Assembly (NCBI GenBank): GCA_963829585.1
Contig: CAWHJD010000030.1
Span: 62,001-126,000 of the forward strand
Reading direction: 5' to 3'
Source of the DNA: Sva-07 sp963829585
GTDB lineage: Bacteria > Actinomycetota > Acidimicrobiia > Acidimicrobiales > Ilumatobacteraceae
DNA: 64,000 bases
Shown one piece after another: positions 44,216 to 52,770 of the stretch. How positions within the stretch are numbered: the first letter of the stretch is position 1; the number at the start of each line of letters is the position of its first letter. The notes under the pieces were generated by a model that was not told the origin of the DNA, ran no database searches, and saw nothing but the letters and a program-made list of their open reading frames with translations. The translations under genes and the position numbers were made by a program.

Positions 44216-45397
44216 GTGCGCGTCTTGATGCTCTCGTGGGACTTCCCGCCCCGAGCGACCGGTGGGATCGCAGCGCAGGTGAGTGGCCTCAGCGCTGCGC
44301 TCGCCGCCGCCGGCCACGAGGTCGTGGTCCTCACCGTCGCCGACCGCCCGGCCGAACTCGAGGCCAAGCCCCCGCCCGGCGTGCGTGTGCTGCGCACGCT
44401 CGTCGACCTCCCGTGGCTGCCACCCGCGGAAACGGTGACCCGGATCGCGTCCGCGAATCACGCGGTCACCAAACTCGGCTCCCGATTCAGTGGTGATCTC
44501 GCCGGCTGGGAACCCGACGTGGTGCACGGCCACGACTGGCAGCTCGGCTGGGCCGCCGACTCGCTGGCGGCGCGGTACGCCGTACCGTTCGTATTGACGA
44601 TGCACGGCACCGAGCGGGTGCGCCACGGCGGACAGCTCCCGCTCGGCCACCCCACCGACATCAACTCGATCGAGTGGTGGCTGGCGTTCCAGGCGGACCG
44701 CATGATCGCTCCGACCCGCTTCATCGTCGAGCAACTGGTGATCGGATTCGAACTCGACGTCGATCACATCGCGCACATCCCCAATGGCATCGACCCGTCG
44801 CTGTGGCGTCCCGTCGGCGCGGCCGTGGCACCGCACGGCCCACGCGATCCGCTGGTGGTCTCGTGGGGACGCGTCCAGTACGAGAAGGGGTTCCAGGTCC
44901 TGGCGCGGGCGATCCACACGCTCCGCAGCCGGATCCCCGACGTCCACGGCGTCATCGCCGGGAGGGGCAGCTACCTCCCCGAACTGCAGACACAGATCGA
45001 CGTCGAAGGCGTGAGCGACCTCATCGAACTGCCCGGGTTCCTGGCCGACTCCGACCTGCGCAATCTCGTGCATCGCGCCGGATGCGTCGTGATCCCGTCG
45101 CTCTACGAGCCGTTCGGCATCGTCGCGCTCGAAGCGCTCGCCGCCGGCGCCCCGTTGATCGTGGCGAGAACCGGTGGGCTCGCCGAACTCGTGGTCGGTA
45201 CCAACGCCGGCGTCACGTTCGAGCCCGGCAATCCCGACGACCTCGCCGACGCGATCGAACAGGTGCTGACGAACGACGAACTCGCCACGATCCTCGTCGC
45301 CAACGCCCGTGACCTCGTGGAACGCAAGTACGCGTGGGGTGCCATCGCCCGCGCGACGGCCGAGGTGTACACCTCGGCCCCGATGACGGCTCGATGA
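44216..45397 (+). CDS. GT4-family glycosyltransferase, glycogen synthase-like
   Basis: 393 residues, GT-B fold: MLSWDFPPRATGGIAAQVSGLS (donor-side Gly loop), DVVHGHDWQLGWAADSLA, SWGRVQYEKGFQVL, and EPFGIVALEALAAGAPLIVARTGGLAELV (E-x7-E). Actinobacterial proteins of this kind (GlgA/GlgM-like) extend alpha-1,4 glucans from ADP- or UDP-glucose or make maltose-1-phosphate. Its position between glgB and glgP supports a glycogen role; the donor is unknown. Confidence 0.88.
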   Translation: MRVLMLSWDFPPRATGGIAAQVSGLSAALAAAGHEVVVLTVADRPAELEAKPPPGVRVLRTLVDLPWLPPAETVTRIASANHAVTKLGSRFSGDLAGWEPDVVHGHDWQLGWAADSLAARYAVPFVLTMHGTERVRHGGQLPLGHPTDINSIEWWLAFQADRMIAPTRFIVEQLVIGFELDVDHIAHIPNGIDPSLWRPVGAAVAPHGPRDPLVVSWGRVQYEKGFQVLARAIHTLRSRIPDVHGVIAGRGSYLPELQTQIDVEGVSDLIELPGFLADSDLRNLVHRAGCVVIPSLYEPFGIVALEALAAGAPLIVARTGGLAELVVGTNAGVTFEPGNPDDLADAIEQVLTNDELATILVANARDLVERKYAWGAIARATAEVYTSAPMTAR

Positions 45398-45451
45398 ACG
45401 CTCGATCCGACCGGACCAGACCGTGCCGACGACTCGCTAACGTCTGCGCCG

Positions 45452-47938
45452 ATGCGACCGCTCCACCAGTTCACTGTCACCAGCAACGTACCGGCCTCGT
45501 TGGAGGCGCTCGAGACGATCGCTGCCAACCTGCAGTGGGCCTGGAGCCGCCAGCTCGCTCAGCTCTTCGATCGACTCGACGGCTCACCGACCGGCCGTTG
45601 GTGGCGCGAGACCGGCCAACATCCTGTCGATCTGGTCCATCGGACCTCACCGGCATGTTGGGAGGCGCTCGCCGCCGACGAGCAGTACGTCGAACAGGTC
45701 GCACGGGGCCGCCAACATCTCGACGAGTCCCTCGTCGGCTCGAGCTGGTTCGGTCGGCGCCACGCCGACGGTGAGACCCCGCTCGACCTCGTTGCCTACT
45801 TCTCGCCCGAGTTCGGCATCACCGAAGCTCTCCCGCAGTACTCGGGCGGACTCGGCGTGCTCGCGGGCGATCACCTGAAGGCCAGCTCCGACCTCGGCGT
45901 GCCGCTCGTCGGCGTCGGCTTGCTGTACGCCGAGGGCTACTTCCACCAGGAACTCGACGTCGACGGGTGGCAGCGCGAACGCAACGAACGCATCGACCCG
46001 GACGCTCTGGGGATCCAGCCAACCGGTGTGGAGGTGCACGTCGACCTCGCAGGCGTCGACGTGACCGTTCGGGTGTGGCGCGTCGATGTCGGACGGATCC
46101 CGCTGTACCTGCTCGACACGAATGTCGCGACCAACCCGCCCGAGGTGGTCGCCGTCACCGACCGGCTGTACGGCGGTGACGAGCAGCACCGGCTGCGCCA
46201 GGAGATCATCCTCGGCATCGGCGGTGTGCGGGCGCTGCGGGCGCTCGGCATCCGGCCGCAGGTGTTCCACACCAACGAGGGCCACGCCGGCTTCCTCGGC
46301 CTCGAGCGGATCCGTGAATGGGTCGATCAGGGCCTGTCGTTCACCGAGGCGATCGAGGCAGTCCGCGCCGGCAGCGTGTTCACGACGCACACCCCCGTGC
46401 CCGCGGGCATCGACCAGTTCCCCCTCGAGCTCTTCGAGCAGTACTTCGCGTCGTTCGCAGAACACTGCGGCACGACGTTCGCCGAACTCGCCGAACTCGG
46501 GCAGGGCGGCTCGGATCACGGCAAGTTCAACATGGCCCTGATGGGTCTGCGTCTCGCGGCGCGGGCCAACGGCGTCGCCCGTCTCCATGGCGAGGTGTCG
46601 CGCCACATGTTCGGTGGCCTCTGGCCGGACCTGCCCGTCAGGGAGGTCCCGATCGGCCACGTCACCAACGGTGTCCATGCACGGTCGTGGGTGAGCGACC
46701 GGGTCGACGAACTGTTCGGGCGGTCGATCGGCGACGAATGGCATCTCGCCGACGAGCACCAGTGGTCGCACGTCAAGAACCTCGACCATCACGACATCTG
46801 GGACGTGCGCAATCAGGGTCGGCGCGAGCTGGTGGACATGGTGCGACATCGGACCGGTGAGGACGTGCTCGACCCGAACGTGCTCACGATCGGGTTCGCC
46901 AGGCGGTTCGCCACCTACAAGCGTTCCACGCTGCTGCTGGGCCAGATGGAGCGGCTCGAGGCGTTGCTCCTCGACGCCGACCGACCGGTGCAGTTCGTGT
47001 TCGCCGGCAAGGCCCACCCTGCCGACGAGCCGGGCAAGAACATGATCCGCGAGATCGACCGACTCGCCCGCTCGGCAAACGTCGGCCACCGGTTCGTGTT
47101 CATCGCGGACTACGACATCGGTATCGCTCGCACCATGTACCACGGGTGCGACGTGTGGCTCAACACGCCACGTCGCCCGATGGAGGCCTGCGGGACGAGC
47201 GGTATGAAAGCCGCTCTGAACGGTGTGCTGAACTGTTCGATCCGCGACGGCTGGTGGGACGAGATGTCCGCCGATCGCAACGGCTTCGACATCACGTCGT
47301 TCAACGACGATCCCGACTACGACCGACGCGATCGACGCGAGGCGTCGGCTGCGTTCGACGTGATCGAGAACCAGATCGTCCCGTCGTTCTACGGACGCGG
47401 CGACGACGGACTCCCCCACGACTGGCTCGACCGGATCACCACCAACTGGGCGACGCTCGGCTGGCGCGTCATCGCCAGCCGGATGGTGCGCGACTACGTG
47501 TCCGAGTACTACGAGCCCGCCGCGGCCAGCTCCGACTCGATCGTCGCCGACGGCGGTGTCCGGGCGCGAGAACTGGCGGCGTGGAAACGGCGCGTCAGAG
47601 AGGCCTGGCCCAGCGTTCGGGTCACGATCGACCCCGACGCGTCGAGCCTCGAGGCCGGTACCGCGACCGACGAGCGACGCGTCGTCGCCCACCTGGATCC
47701 GGGCGCGATCACCGAGGGAGACCTGAGCGTGCAGCTGGTTCACGGACCGGTCACCGCCGACGGGTCGTTCGACGAGCAGCGGATGACCGTGACCGACATG
47801 ACGGCCCAGGGCGACGGTCGATTCGCGTCGAGCTTCACGCCCGGCGAAGCCGGACGATGGGGCGTCACCGTACGAGCCATGCCGACGCACCCGTTGCTCA
47901 CGAACCTCTCCGACACCGGACTGGTCACCACCGACTGA
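45452..47938 (+). CDS. glgP: Alpha-glucan phosphorylase with N-terminal DUF3417
   Basis: 828 residues. The N-terminal DUF3417 region (ETIAANLQWAWSRQLAQLF) is typical of actinobacterial and thermophile GlgP. The core has EGHAGFLGLERI, GLARRFATYKRSTLLL-like text (IGFARRFATYKRSTLLL), and the PLP-lysine loop GTSGMKAALNGVLN (Lys at about residue 587). A C-terminal beta-rich extension follows. It releases glucose-1-phosphate from glycogen or maltodextrin. TAACGT lies 8 nt before the ATG, so it has its own promoter 54 nt after the glycosyltransferase. Confidence 0.95.
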   Translation: MRPLHQFTVTSNVPASLEALETIAANLQWAWSRQLAQLFDRLDGSPTGRWWRETGQHPVDLVHRTSPACWEALAADEQYVEQVARGRQHLDESLVGSSWFGRRHADGETPLDLVAYFSPEFGITEALPQYSGGLGVLAGDHLKASSDLGVPLVGVGLLYAEGYFHQELDVDGWQRERNERIDPDALGIQPTGVEVHVDLAGVDVTVRVWRVDVGRIPLYLLDTNVATNPPEVVAVTDRLYGGDEQHRLRQEIILGIGGVRALRALGIRPQVFHTNEGHAGFLGLERIREWVDQGLSFTEAIEAVRAGSVFTTHTPVPAGIDQFPLELFEQYFASFAEHCGTTFAELAELGQGGSDHGKFNMALMGLRLAARANGVARLHGEVSRHMFGGLWPDLPVREVPIGHVTNGVHARSWVSDRVDELFGRSIGDEWHLADEHQWSHVKNLDHHDIWDVRNQGRRELVDMVRHRTGEDVLDPNVLTIGFARRFATYKRSTLLLGQMERLEALLLDADRPVQFVFAGKAHPADEPGKNMIREIDRLARSANVGHRFVFIADYDIGIARTMYHGCDVWLNTPRRPMEACGTSGMKAALNGVLNCSIRDGWWDEMSADRNGFDITSFNDDPDYDRRDRREASAAFDVIENQIVPSFYGRGDDGLPHDWLDRITTNWATLGWRVIASRMVRDYVSEYYEPAAASSDSIVADGGVRARELAAWKRRVREAWPSVRVTIDPDASSLEAGTATDERRVVAHLDPGAITEGDLSVQLVHGPVTADGSFDEQRMTVTDMTAQGDGRFASSFTPGEAGRWGVTVRAMPTHPLLTNLSDTGLVTTD

Positions 47939-47974
47939 CCGCGAATCGACCGCTGCTGCAGCAGTGGCCTTCGT

Positions 47975-47980
47975 TAGCCT
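47975..47980 (+). promoter_or_regulatory. -10 box TAGCCT for the MFS gene at 47987
   Basis: TANNNT 6 nt before GTG 47987. A matching box, TACGCT at 49311-49316, lies 6 nt before the NUDIX ATG at 49323, and TAACGT at 45438-45443 lies 8 nt before glgP. Confidence 0.5.
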
Positions 47981-47986
47981 GCTCCG

Positions 47987-49225
47987 GTGACCACCGAAGC
48001 GATCGCTCAGCGCACTGCGCCGTCGCCCCGGATGTTGTTCATCGCGTTCGGCGGGCTCATGGCCAGCCTCGCCGCGGGGTACGGCGTGCTGTTCACCATC
48101 GTCGACGACTATCGCGACGAGTACGGGATCAGCGAAACGTCGATCGGTGTGGTCATCGGGATCGGGTTCGTCGCCGCGTTCCTCTCGCAGGTGCTCATCG
48201 CGCCGCTCGCCGACCGCGGCCACGCCCGCACGGTGGTGCTGTTCGGCGTGGCTGTCAACGTGGTCGGACTCCTCCTGATGGGGTTCAGCACCACGCTCAC
48301 CCCGATTCTCATCGGCCGATTCATCTCGGGTGTCGGCATCGGCGCCGCCGTGCCGGCCGCCCGCCGCATCGTGATCCTCGCCGATCCCAACCATCTCGGC
48401 CAGAACCTCGGGCGCCTCCTCGCCGCCGAGGTGTTCGGCTTCGCGCTCGGCCCGGCGGTCTCCGCCGTGCTCGTCGGTCCCTTCGGCATCCCGGCGCCGT
48501 TCATCGTGGTCGCCGCGGCCACGATGATCCTCCTGCCGTTCGTCGCCCGGGTGGCCGTCAGCGAGAGCGGCCCGACTGCGCATCGACGTCTTGCCGTCGA
48601 CCTGCTGCGAATCCGGCCGTTCGCCGGAGCCGTCGTGCTCGGCGCCGCAGTCTTCGTGATGATCGGCTCGTTCGATTCGCTCTGGGCCGTCGTCCATGCC
48701 GACCTCGGGACCACGAAGTGGTTGGCGAACCTCGGGATCACCCTGTTCGCGTTGCCGCTCATCATCCTCGGCCCGATCGGGGGACGATGGGCGCAGGTGT
48801 ACGGCCCGTTCAAGGTGGCCGTGGGGGGCCTCGTCGCCGGTGCATTCTTCATGTCGCTGTACGGCGTCATGCCGACAGGTGGACTGATCTTCGCCGTGGC
48901 CATGCTGCATTCGGTGAGCGACGGCCTGACGGTGTCGAGCACCGGCGTGGCCGTCGGTATGACGGTGCCGGAGGACCGTCAGGCCGGGGCACAAGGGGTA
49001 CTGGGCGGAGCCCAGGCGCTGGCCGCGGGGATCATGGCGGTCGTCACCGGTGCCCTGTACGACCATTTCGGCCGGACCGTCGCCTACGCCGTGTGCGGCG
49101 GGGTGATGCTCGTGCTGGTGGCCGCCGGCGCGTGGCTGGCCCGATCGGCCTGGTCGCTCACGCGTCCGCTGCACGTCGACGATCCCGTCGGTCCGGAACC
49201 CGCAGCCGTCCCGTCCACCGGCTGA
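47987..49225 (+). CDS. MFS transporter
   Basis: 412 residues with twelve expected helices. The MFS loop 2-3 motif appears as IAPLADRGHARTVVLFG, and GRFISGVGIGAAVPAARRI marks helices 4-5. The substrate is unknown. The gene stands alone downstream of glgP with its own leaderless promoter. Confidence 0.9.
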   Translation: MTTEAIAQRTAPSPRMLFIAFGGLMASLAAGYGVLFTIVDDYRDEYGISETSIGVVIGIGFVAAFLSQVLIAPLADRGHARTVVLFGVAVNVVGLLLMGFSTTLTPILIGRFISGVGIGAAVPAARRIVILADPNHLGQNLGRLLAAEVFGFALGPAVSAVLVGPFGIPAPFIVVAAATMILLPFVARVAVSESGPTAHRRLAVDLLRIRPFAGAVVLGAAVFVMIGSFDSLWAVVHADLGTTKWLANLGITLFALPLIILGPIGGRWAQVYGPFKVAVGGLVAGAFFMSLYGVMPTGGLIFAVAMLHSVSDGLTVSSTGVAVGMTVPEDRQAGAQGVLGGAQALAAGIMAVVTGALYDHFGRTVAYAVCGGVMLVLVAAGAWLARSAWSLTRPLHVDDPVGPEPAAVPSTG

Positions 49226-49322
49226 TCACGCCAGACCGGTCGCCGTCACCTGTCCACCTCGTTCGCCGACGCGTCTCCTCGACGCGGCCCCGTGACCTGC
49301 GCGCTCTCCGTACGCTGGCCGC

Positions 49323-49856
49323 ATGGAGTGGACGGTGCACGGCGAGCGGACGTTGTACGACAGCGAATGGATGCGCCTCGCGCTCGTCGACGTCGAGCTG
49401 CCGAGTGGCCCCCGCTTCGAGCACCACGTGCTGCGGATGCCCGCCGAAGCTGCCGGTGTCGTCGTCGACGACCCTGCCCGCGGCGTGCTGCTGCTGTGGC
49501 GTCATCGCTTCATCACCGACACGTGGGGGTGGGAGATTCCGGCCGGGCGCGTCGACGAAGGCGAGTCGAGCGTCGATGCGGCGGCTCGGGAGACGCTGGA
49601 GGAGTCGGGCTGGAACCCCGGCCCGCTGACGGCCCTCACCCGCTACTTCCCGAACAACGGCACGACCGACGCAGCCTTCAACGTCTTCCTCGCCACCTCG
49701 GCCACCCATGTCGGCGAGCCGGCCGACCCCGACGAAGCCGAACGCGTCGAGTGGCTCCCGTGGGACACCGTGCGTTCCGAGATCGAGGCCGGCCGCGTCC
49801 GCGACGGTCTCTCCCTCACCGGACTCCTGTACCGCCTCGCCTTCCCCGACTCCTGA
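49323..49856 (+). CDS. NUDIX hydrolase, ADP-ribose pyrophosphatase-like
   Basis: 177 residues. The Nudix box is GRVDEGESSVDAAARETLEE followed by SGW (residues about 75-97), with EIPAGR just before, typical of ADP-sugar pyrophosphatases. The box reads REtlEE as required for Mg binding. It may cleave ADP-ribose or ADP-glucose; the nearby glycogen genes make the latter worth noting, but that is inference. Confidence 0.9.
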   Translation: MEWTVHGERTLYDSEWMRLALVDVELPSGPRFEHHVLRMPAEAAGVVVDDPARGVLLLWRHRFITDTWGWEIPAGRVDEGESSVDAAARETLEESGWNPGPLTALTRYFPNNGTTDAAFNVFLATSATHVGEPADPDEAERVEWLPWDTVRSEIEAGRVRDGLSLTGLLYRLAFPDS

Positions 49857-49916
49857 GTCCGCCAGGTCTCGGGTTCGGGCGCTGCACCGGGCCGACGAGG
49901 TGTGGCAGGGTTGGGC

Positions 49917-50297
49917 ATGGCGTTCGGTCAGTCGTCGGGTCCACCGGCAACGGGTCAGCAGCTACGCGAGCTCCTCGAGCTGCTGGCGGCTGCCGGTCAC
50001 ACCGACTTCCGCGATGCGCGAGGCCCGATGGGGTTCACGCAGCGTCAGGCGGCCGGCAAGTTCACCCGCGACGAAGCCGACCACTTCATCGAGCGCCTCG
50101 AGTCGGAGCTGTACGGCGAGGCGCCACCGGCTGGTACGGAGACCCCGCCGACCACCAGCGCGCCTCGTGCGTCGACGTCGAAGATCACACCCCGCCGCCA
50201 GATGGCGGACCCGTCGATCGCGCTCGACGACGTCCCGGCCGAGGTTCTTGCGGCCGAGCTGCAACGCCGGGGCTGGGTCGTGCTCCAGCCCGACTGA
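49917..50297 (+). CDS. Conserved actinobacterial hypothetical protein
   Basis: 126 residues from ATG 49917 (an in-frame GTG at 49902 adds five). The first 55 residues are a conserved helical block (QQLRELLELLAAAGHTDFRDARG and GFTQRQAAGKFTRDEADHFI), then a Thr/Ser/Pro linker, and a C-terminal helix (VPAEVLAAELQRRGW). No known function. It converges on the enoyl-CoA hydratase. Confidence 0.7.
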   Translation: MAFGQSSGPPATGQQLRELLELLAAAGHTDFRDARGPMGFTQRQAAGKFTRDEADHFIERLESELYGEAPPAGTETPPTTSAPRASTSKITPRRQMADPSIALDDVPAEVLAAELQRRGWVVLQPD

Positions 50298-50351
50298 CCG
50301 AACGCGAGACGCCGGCGTCGCAACACCCGGAGCGGAACGCTCGCGAGCGGG

Positions 50352-51131
50352 TCAGTGGCCGGTGAACTCTGCCTTGCCGGGTCCGTGTTCGAGGAAGCTG
50401 GCGACGCCGATCTGCGAGTCGTCAGTCGAGAACACCTCCACGAACGCCGCTCGCTCCTGCGCGAGCCCATCGGTCAACGACGTCGAGAGCCCGCCGTCGA
50501 TCACGCGTTTCGCGATCGCCTGTGCAGTCAGGGCACCACGGGCGACCTCTGCAGCGAGCGACAACGCCCGCTCGTGCAGTTCGTCGGGCGCGACGACCTC
50601 GTCGACGAGCCCGATCCGCAGCGCCTCCTCGGCGCGCACCTGACGGCCGGTGATGCACATCTCCTTGGCCCGGCTCGCGCCGATCGTGCGTGGCAGCCGC
50701 TGCGTGCCGCCGCCGCCGGGAATGATGCCGAGCAGGATCTCGGGCTGGCCGAACACGGCCTTCTCCGAGGCGATCCGGTAGTCACAGGCGAGGGCCAGCT
50801 CACATCCCCCACCGAGCGCGTATCCGCTGACGGCTGCGATCACGAACCGCGGCAGTGCGGCCAGCGCATCGAGCGTCGAGTGGAAGCCCTCGGCGATGGT
50901 GGCGGCCTCGGCCGGTCCTCCGAACTGCGAGATGTCGGCGCCGGCAGCCAGGAGTCGGTCCCCGCCCGTGACCACCACCGCGCCCGGGAGATCAGCGGCG
51001 AGTTCGGCCACCGCGTTGCGGATCTCGGCGAGCAACTCCTGTGACAACGCGTTGACCTTGCCGTTGGCGAGGGTGATGACCGCGACGCCGTCGTCGCGTC
51101 GGTCGAGGGTGAGCAGTTCGTGGTCGGCCAT
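50352..51131 (-). CDS. Enoyl-CoA hydratase with both catalytic glutamates
   Basis: 259 residues from ATG 51131. The full hydratase signature is kept: LAAGADISQF (oxyanion), ALGGGCELALACD (Glu 1) and FGQPEILLGIIPGGGGTQRLPR (Glu 2). Unlike the crotonases at 7856 and 9397 this one should hydrate enoyl-CoA in fatty acid or amino acid breakdown. It follows MeaB on the same strand after a 162-bp spacer, consistent with branched-chain or propionate metabolism. Confidence 0.93.
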   Translation of the reverse strand: MADHELLTLDRRDDGVAVITLANGKVNALSQELLAEIRNAVAELAADLPGAVVVTGGDRLLAAGADISQFGGPAEAATIAEGFHSTLDALAALPRFVIAAVSGYALGGGCELALACDYRIASEKAVFGQPEILLGIIPGGGGTQRLPRTIGASRAKEMCITGRQVRAEEALRIGLVDEVVAPDELHERALSLAAEVARGALTAQAIAKRVIDGGLSTSLTDGLAQERAAFVEVFSTDDSQIGVASFLEHGPGKAEFTGH

Positions 51132-51184
51132 GCAGCGAGTCTTGCCGATGGCCCTGACCCTCACCCGATCCGGTCGGAACAACC

Positions 51185-51287
51185 GGTTGGGGCGGGGGTT
51201 CCGGGCGGCACACCCGGTTTGCGTGAGAGTTCCATTGGGACGGGCCAACCGAATTGTCACCCAAACAGGTTGGGGCCGGGGTTCGGG
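51185..51287. repeat. Imperfect 20-nt G-rich direct repeat in the meaB-hydratase spacer
   Basis: GGTTGGGGCGGGGGTTCCGG at 51185 and GGTTGGGGCCGGGGTTCGGG at 51268, 83 nt apart. The 162-nt spacer also holds short CCAACCG inversions. No gene or promoter was recognised; a leader or terminator structure is possible. Confidence 0.6.
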
Positions 51288-51293
51288 TTGGGG

Positions 51294-52256
51294 TCAGGCG
51301 TCGACGGCTGCGAGCATCTCGTCGGCGGCGGTCCACGGGTCGGTGGAACGTTCGACCACGGCGTCGGTGAGTTCGTCCCATCGTTGGCCCGAACAGATCT
51401 CGCGAGCGCGTCGCCCGAGTCGGGTGGCCACGATCTCGCGCAACTCCTCGCGCAGCCGGAACGCTCTCCGCTCGGCCAGTTGGCCCGACGATTCGGCGTA
51501 GGCCCGATGGGCCAGGACCGCATCCCACAGCTCCGGCACACCCTGGCCGGTGGATCCGACGGTCGGCACGATCGGCGGACGCCACGTGTCGTGGGGCAGA
51601 TCGGACAGATCCAGCATCTGCATCAGGTCGCGGCTCGTCTCCTCGACGCCCTTGCGATCGGCCTTGTTGATCACGAACACGTCGGCGATCTCCATCAGTC
51701 CGGCCTTGTTCGCCTGCACGCTGTCGCCCCACCCCGGGTTGACGACGACGACCGTCGTGTCGGCCTTTCCGGCGACCTCGACCTCGACCTGGCCGACGCC
51801 CACGGTTTCCACGAGGATCCAGTGCCGCCCGATCGCGTGGAGCAGCCTGACGGCCTCCGGCGTCGCCAGCGACAGCCCTCCGAGGTGACCGCGCGTGGCC
51901 ATCGAGCGGATGAAGACACCGGGGTCGGTTGCGTGGTCCTGCATGCGTACCCGGTCGCCCAGGATCGCTCCCCCGGTGAACGGCGACGAGGGATCGATGG
52001 CGAGCACGGCGATCTCGAGATCCTGCGCCCGCAGGTTTCCGATGATCGAACTCGTCAGCGTGCTCTTGCCCGCACCGGGAGCGCCCGTGAGTCCGACCGT
52101 GTAGCCCGATCCGCTCAGCGGATAGGCGAGCCGGCCGATGGTGCGGGCGTCGTCGTCGCCTCGCTCGATGAGCGACAGGAGACGGGCGAGCGCGCTGCGG
52201 TCGCCGTCGCAGGCGGCCTGGAACAGTTCGGGCGCGGGGCGATGACGTCGGCTCAC
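51294..52256 (-). CDS. meaB: MeaB, methylmalonyl-CoA mutase-associated GTPase
   Basis: 320 residues from GTG 52256. G1 loop GLTGAPGAGKSTLTSS, switch and base-2 region AIDPSSPFTGGAILGDRVRM, Walker B VETVGVGQ, and NKADRKG for guanine binding. MeaB guards loading and repair of the B12 cofactor of methylmalonyl-CoA mutase. The mutase itself is not in the window. An Nfu gene precedes it by 10 nt. Confidence 0.94.
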   Translation of the reverse strand: MSRRHRPAPELFQAACDGDRSALARLLSLIERGDDDARTIGRLAYPLSGSGYTVGLTGAPGAGKSTLTSSIIGNLRAQDLEIAVLAIDPSSPFTGGAILGDRVRMQDHATDPGVFIRSMATRGHLGGLSLATPEAVRLLHAIGRHWILVETVGVGQVEVEVAGKADTTVVVVNPGWGDSVQANKAGLMEIADVFVINKADRKGVEETSRDLMQMLDLSDLPHDTWRPPIVPTVGSTGQGVPELWDAVLAHRAYAESSGQLAERRAFRLREELREIVATRLGRRAREICSGQRWDELTDAVVERSTDPWTAADEMLAAVDA

Positions 52257-52266
52257 GAGGCTGGCC

Positions 52267-52506
52267 TCACGCCGCCTCTTCGGCGATGTTCACCACTTCG
52301 GTGACACCGTCGACACGGTCGCGCATGATGCGTTCGATCCCGGCCTTCAGGGTCTGCGTCGACGCCGGACATCCCACGCAGGCACCGATGAGTTCGACCG
52401 AGACGATGCCGGTGCTCTCGTCGACGTCGTGGAGGATGATGTCGCCGCCGTCGGCCTGCAACGCCGGGCGGATGACCTCGATGGTGGCTTCGACCTGTTC
52501 ACGCAT
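52267..52506 (-). CDS. NifU C-terminal domain protein (Fe-S cluster carrier)
   Basis: 79 residues from ATG 52506 (TTG 52521 would add five). A single NifU_C domain: IRPALQADGGDIILHDVD, then GACVGCPASTQTLKAGIE with the CxxC that bridges a 4Fe-4S cluster between two subunits. It delivers Fe-S clusters to target enzymes. Same strand as meaB, 10 nt apart. Confidence 0.92.
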   Translation of the reverse strand: MREQVEATIEVIRPALQADGGDIILHDVDESTGIVSVELIGACVGCPASTQTLKAGIERIMRDRVDGVTEVVNIAEEAA

Positions 52507-52534
52507 GACCAGGCCATTCAATCAGCCGAGCCCG

Positions 52535-52540
52535 TACGAT
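52535..52540 (+). promoter_or_regulatory. -10 box TACGAT for the small membrane protein gene
   Basis: TANNNT 8 nt before GTG 52549, in the spacer shared with the divergent nfu gene. Confidence 0.45.
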
Positions 52541-52548
52541 CGGTAGAC

Positions 52549-52752
52549 GTGGCCGCAGTCTTCGCCGTCGTCTCGGCACCCGCGCTCCTCGCCCACGAGG
52601 GTGGCTGGGACGAAGCACTGCTCATCGGGGCCCCGATCCTCATCATCATCGGCCTGCTCTGGCTCGCCAAACGCCGGGTCGACGCCGCCCACCAACCGTC
52701 ACACGGTGCCGGGTCAAACGTGACGGAATCCGACACCGACCGTCACGTTTGA
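52549..52752 (+). CDS. Small single-helix membrane protein
   Basis: 67 residues from GTG 52549. An N-terminal hydrophobic start (VAAVFAVVSAPALLA), then GGWDEALLIGAPILIIIGLLWLAKRR, a clear membrane helix with a positive stop. The last 18 residues are encoded by the inverted pair of 29-nt dispersed elements, so the natural C-terminus may have been replaced when the element arrived. No homologue is known to me. Confidence 0.6.
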   Translation: MAAVFAVVSAPALLAHEGGWDEALLIGAPILIIIGLLWLAKRRVDAAHQPSHGAGSNVTESDTDRHV

Positions 52753-52769
52753 CCCGGCACCGTATGACG
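52697..52769. terminator. Inverted pair of dispersed 29-nt elements forming a long hairpin
   Basis: Copies 52697-52725 and 52741-52769 are reverse complements with one mismatch, separated by 15 nt. They form a stem of about 30 bp between the small membrane gene and murA, which ends at 52771. Confidence 0.85.
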
Positions 52770-52770
52770 T

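Noticed and set aside
45647..49174. 1175-codon open frame on the minus strand opposite glgP and the MFS gene
   Set aside because: It is the antisense shadow of two clear genes, with His/Arg/Asp-rich text typical of GC-rich reverse frames and no recognisable domain.
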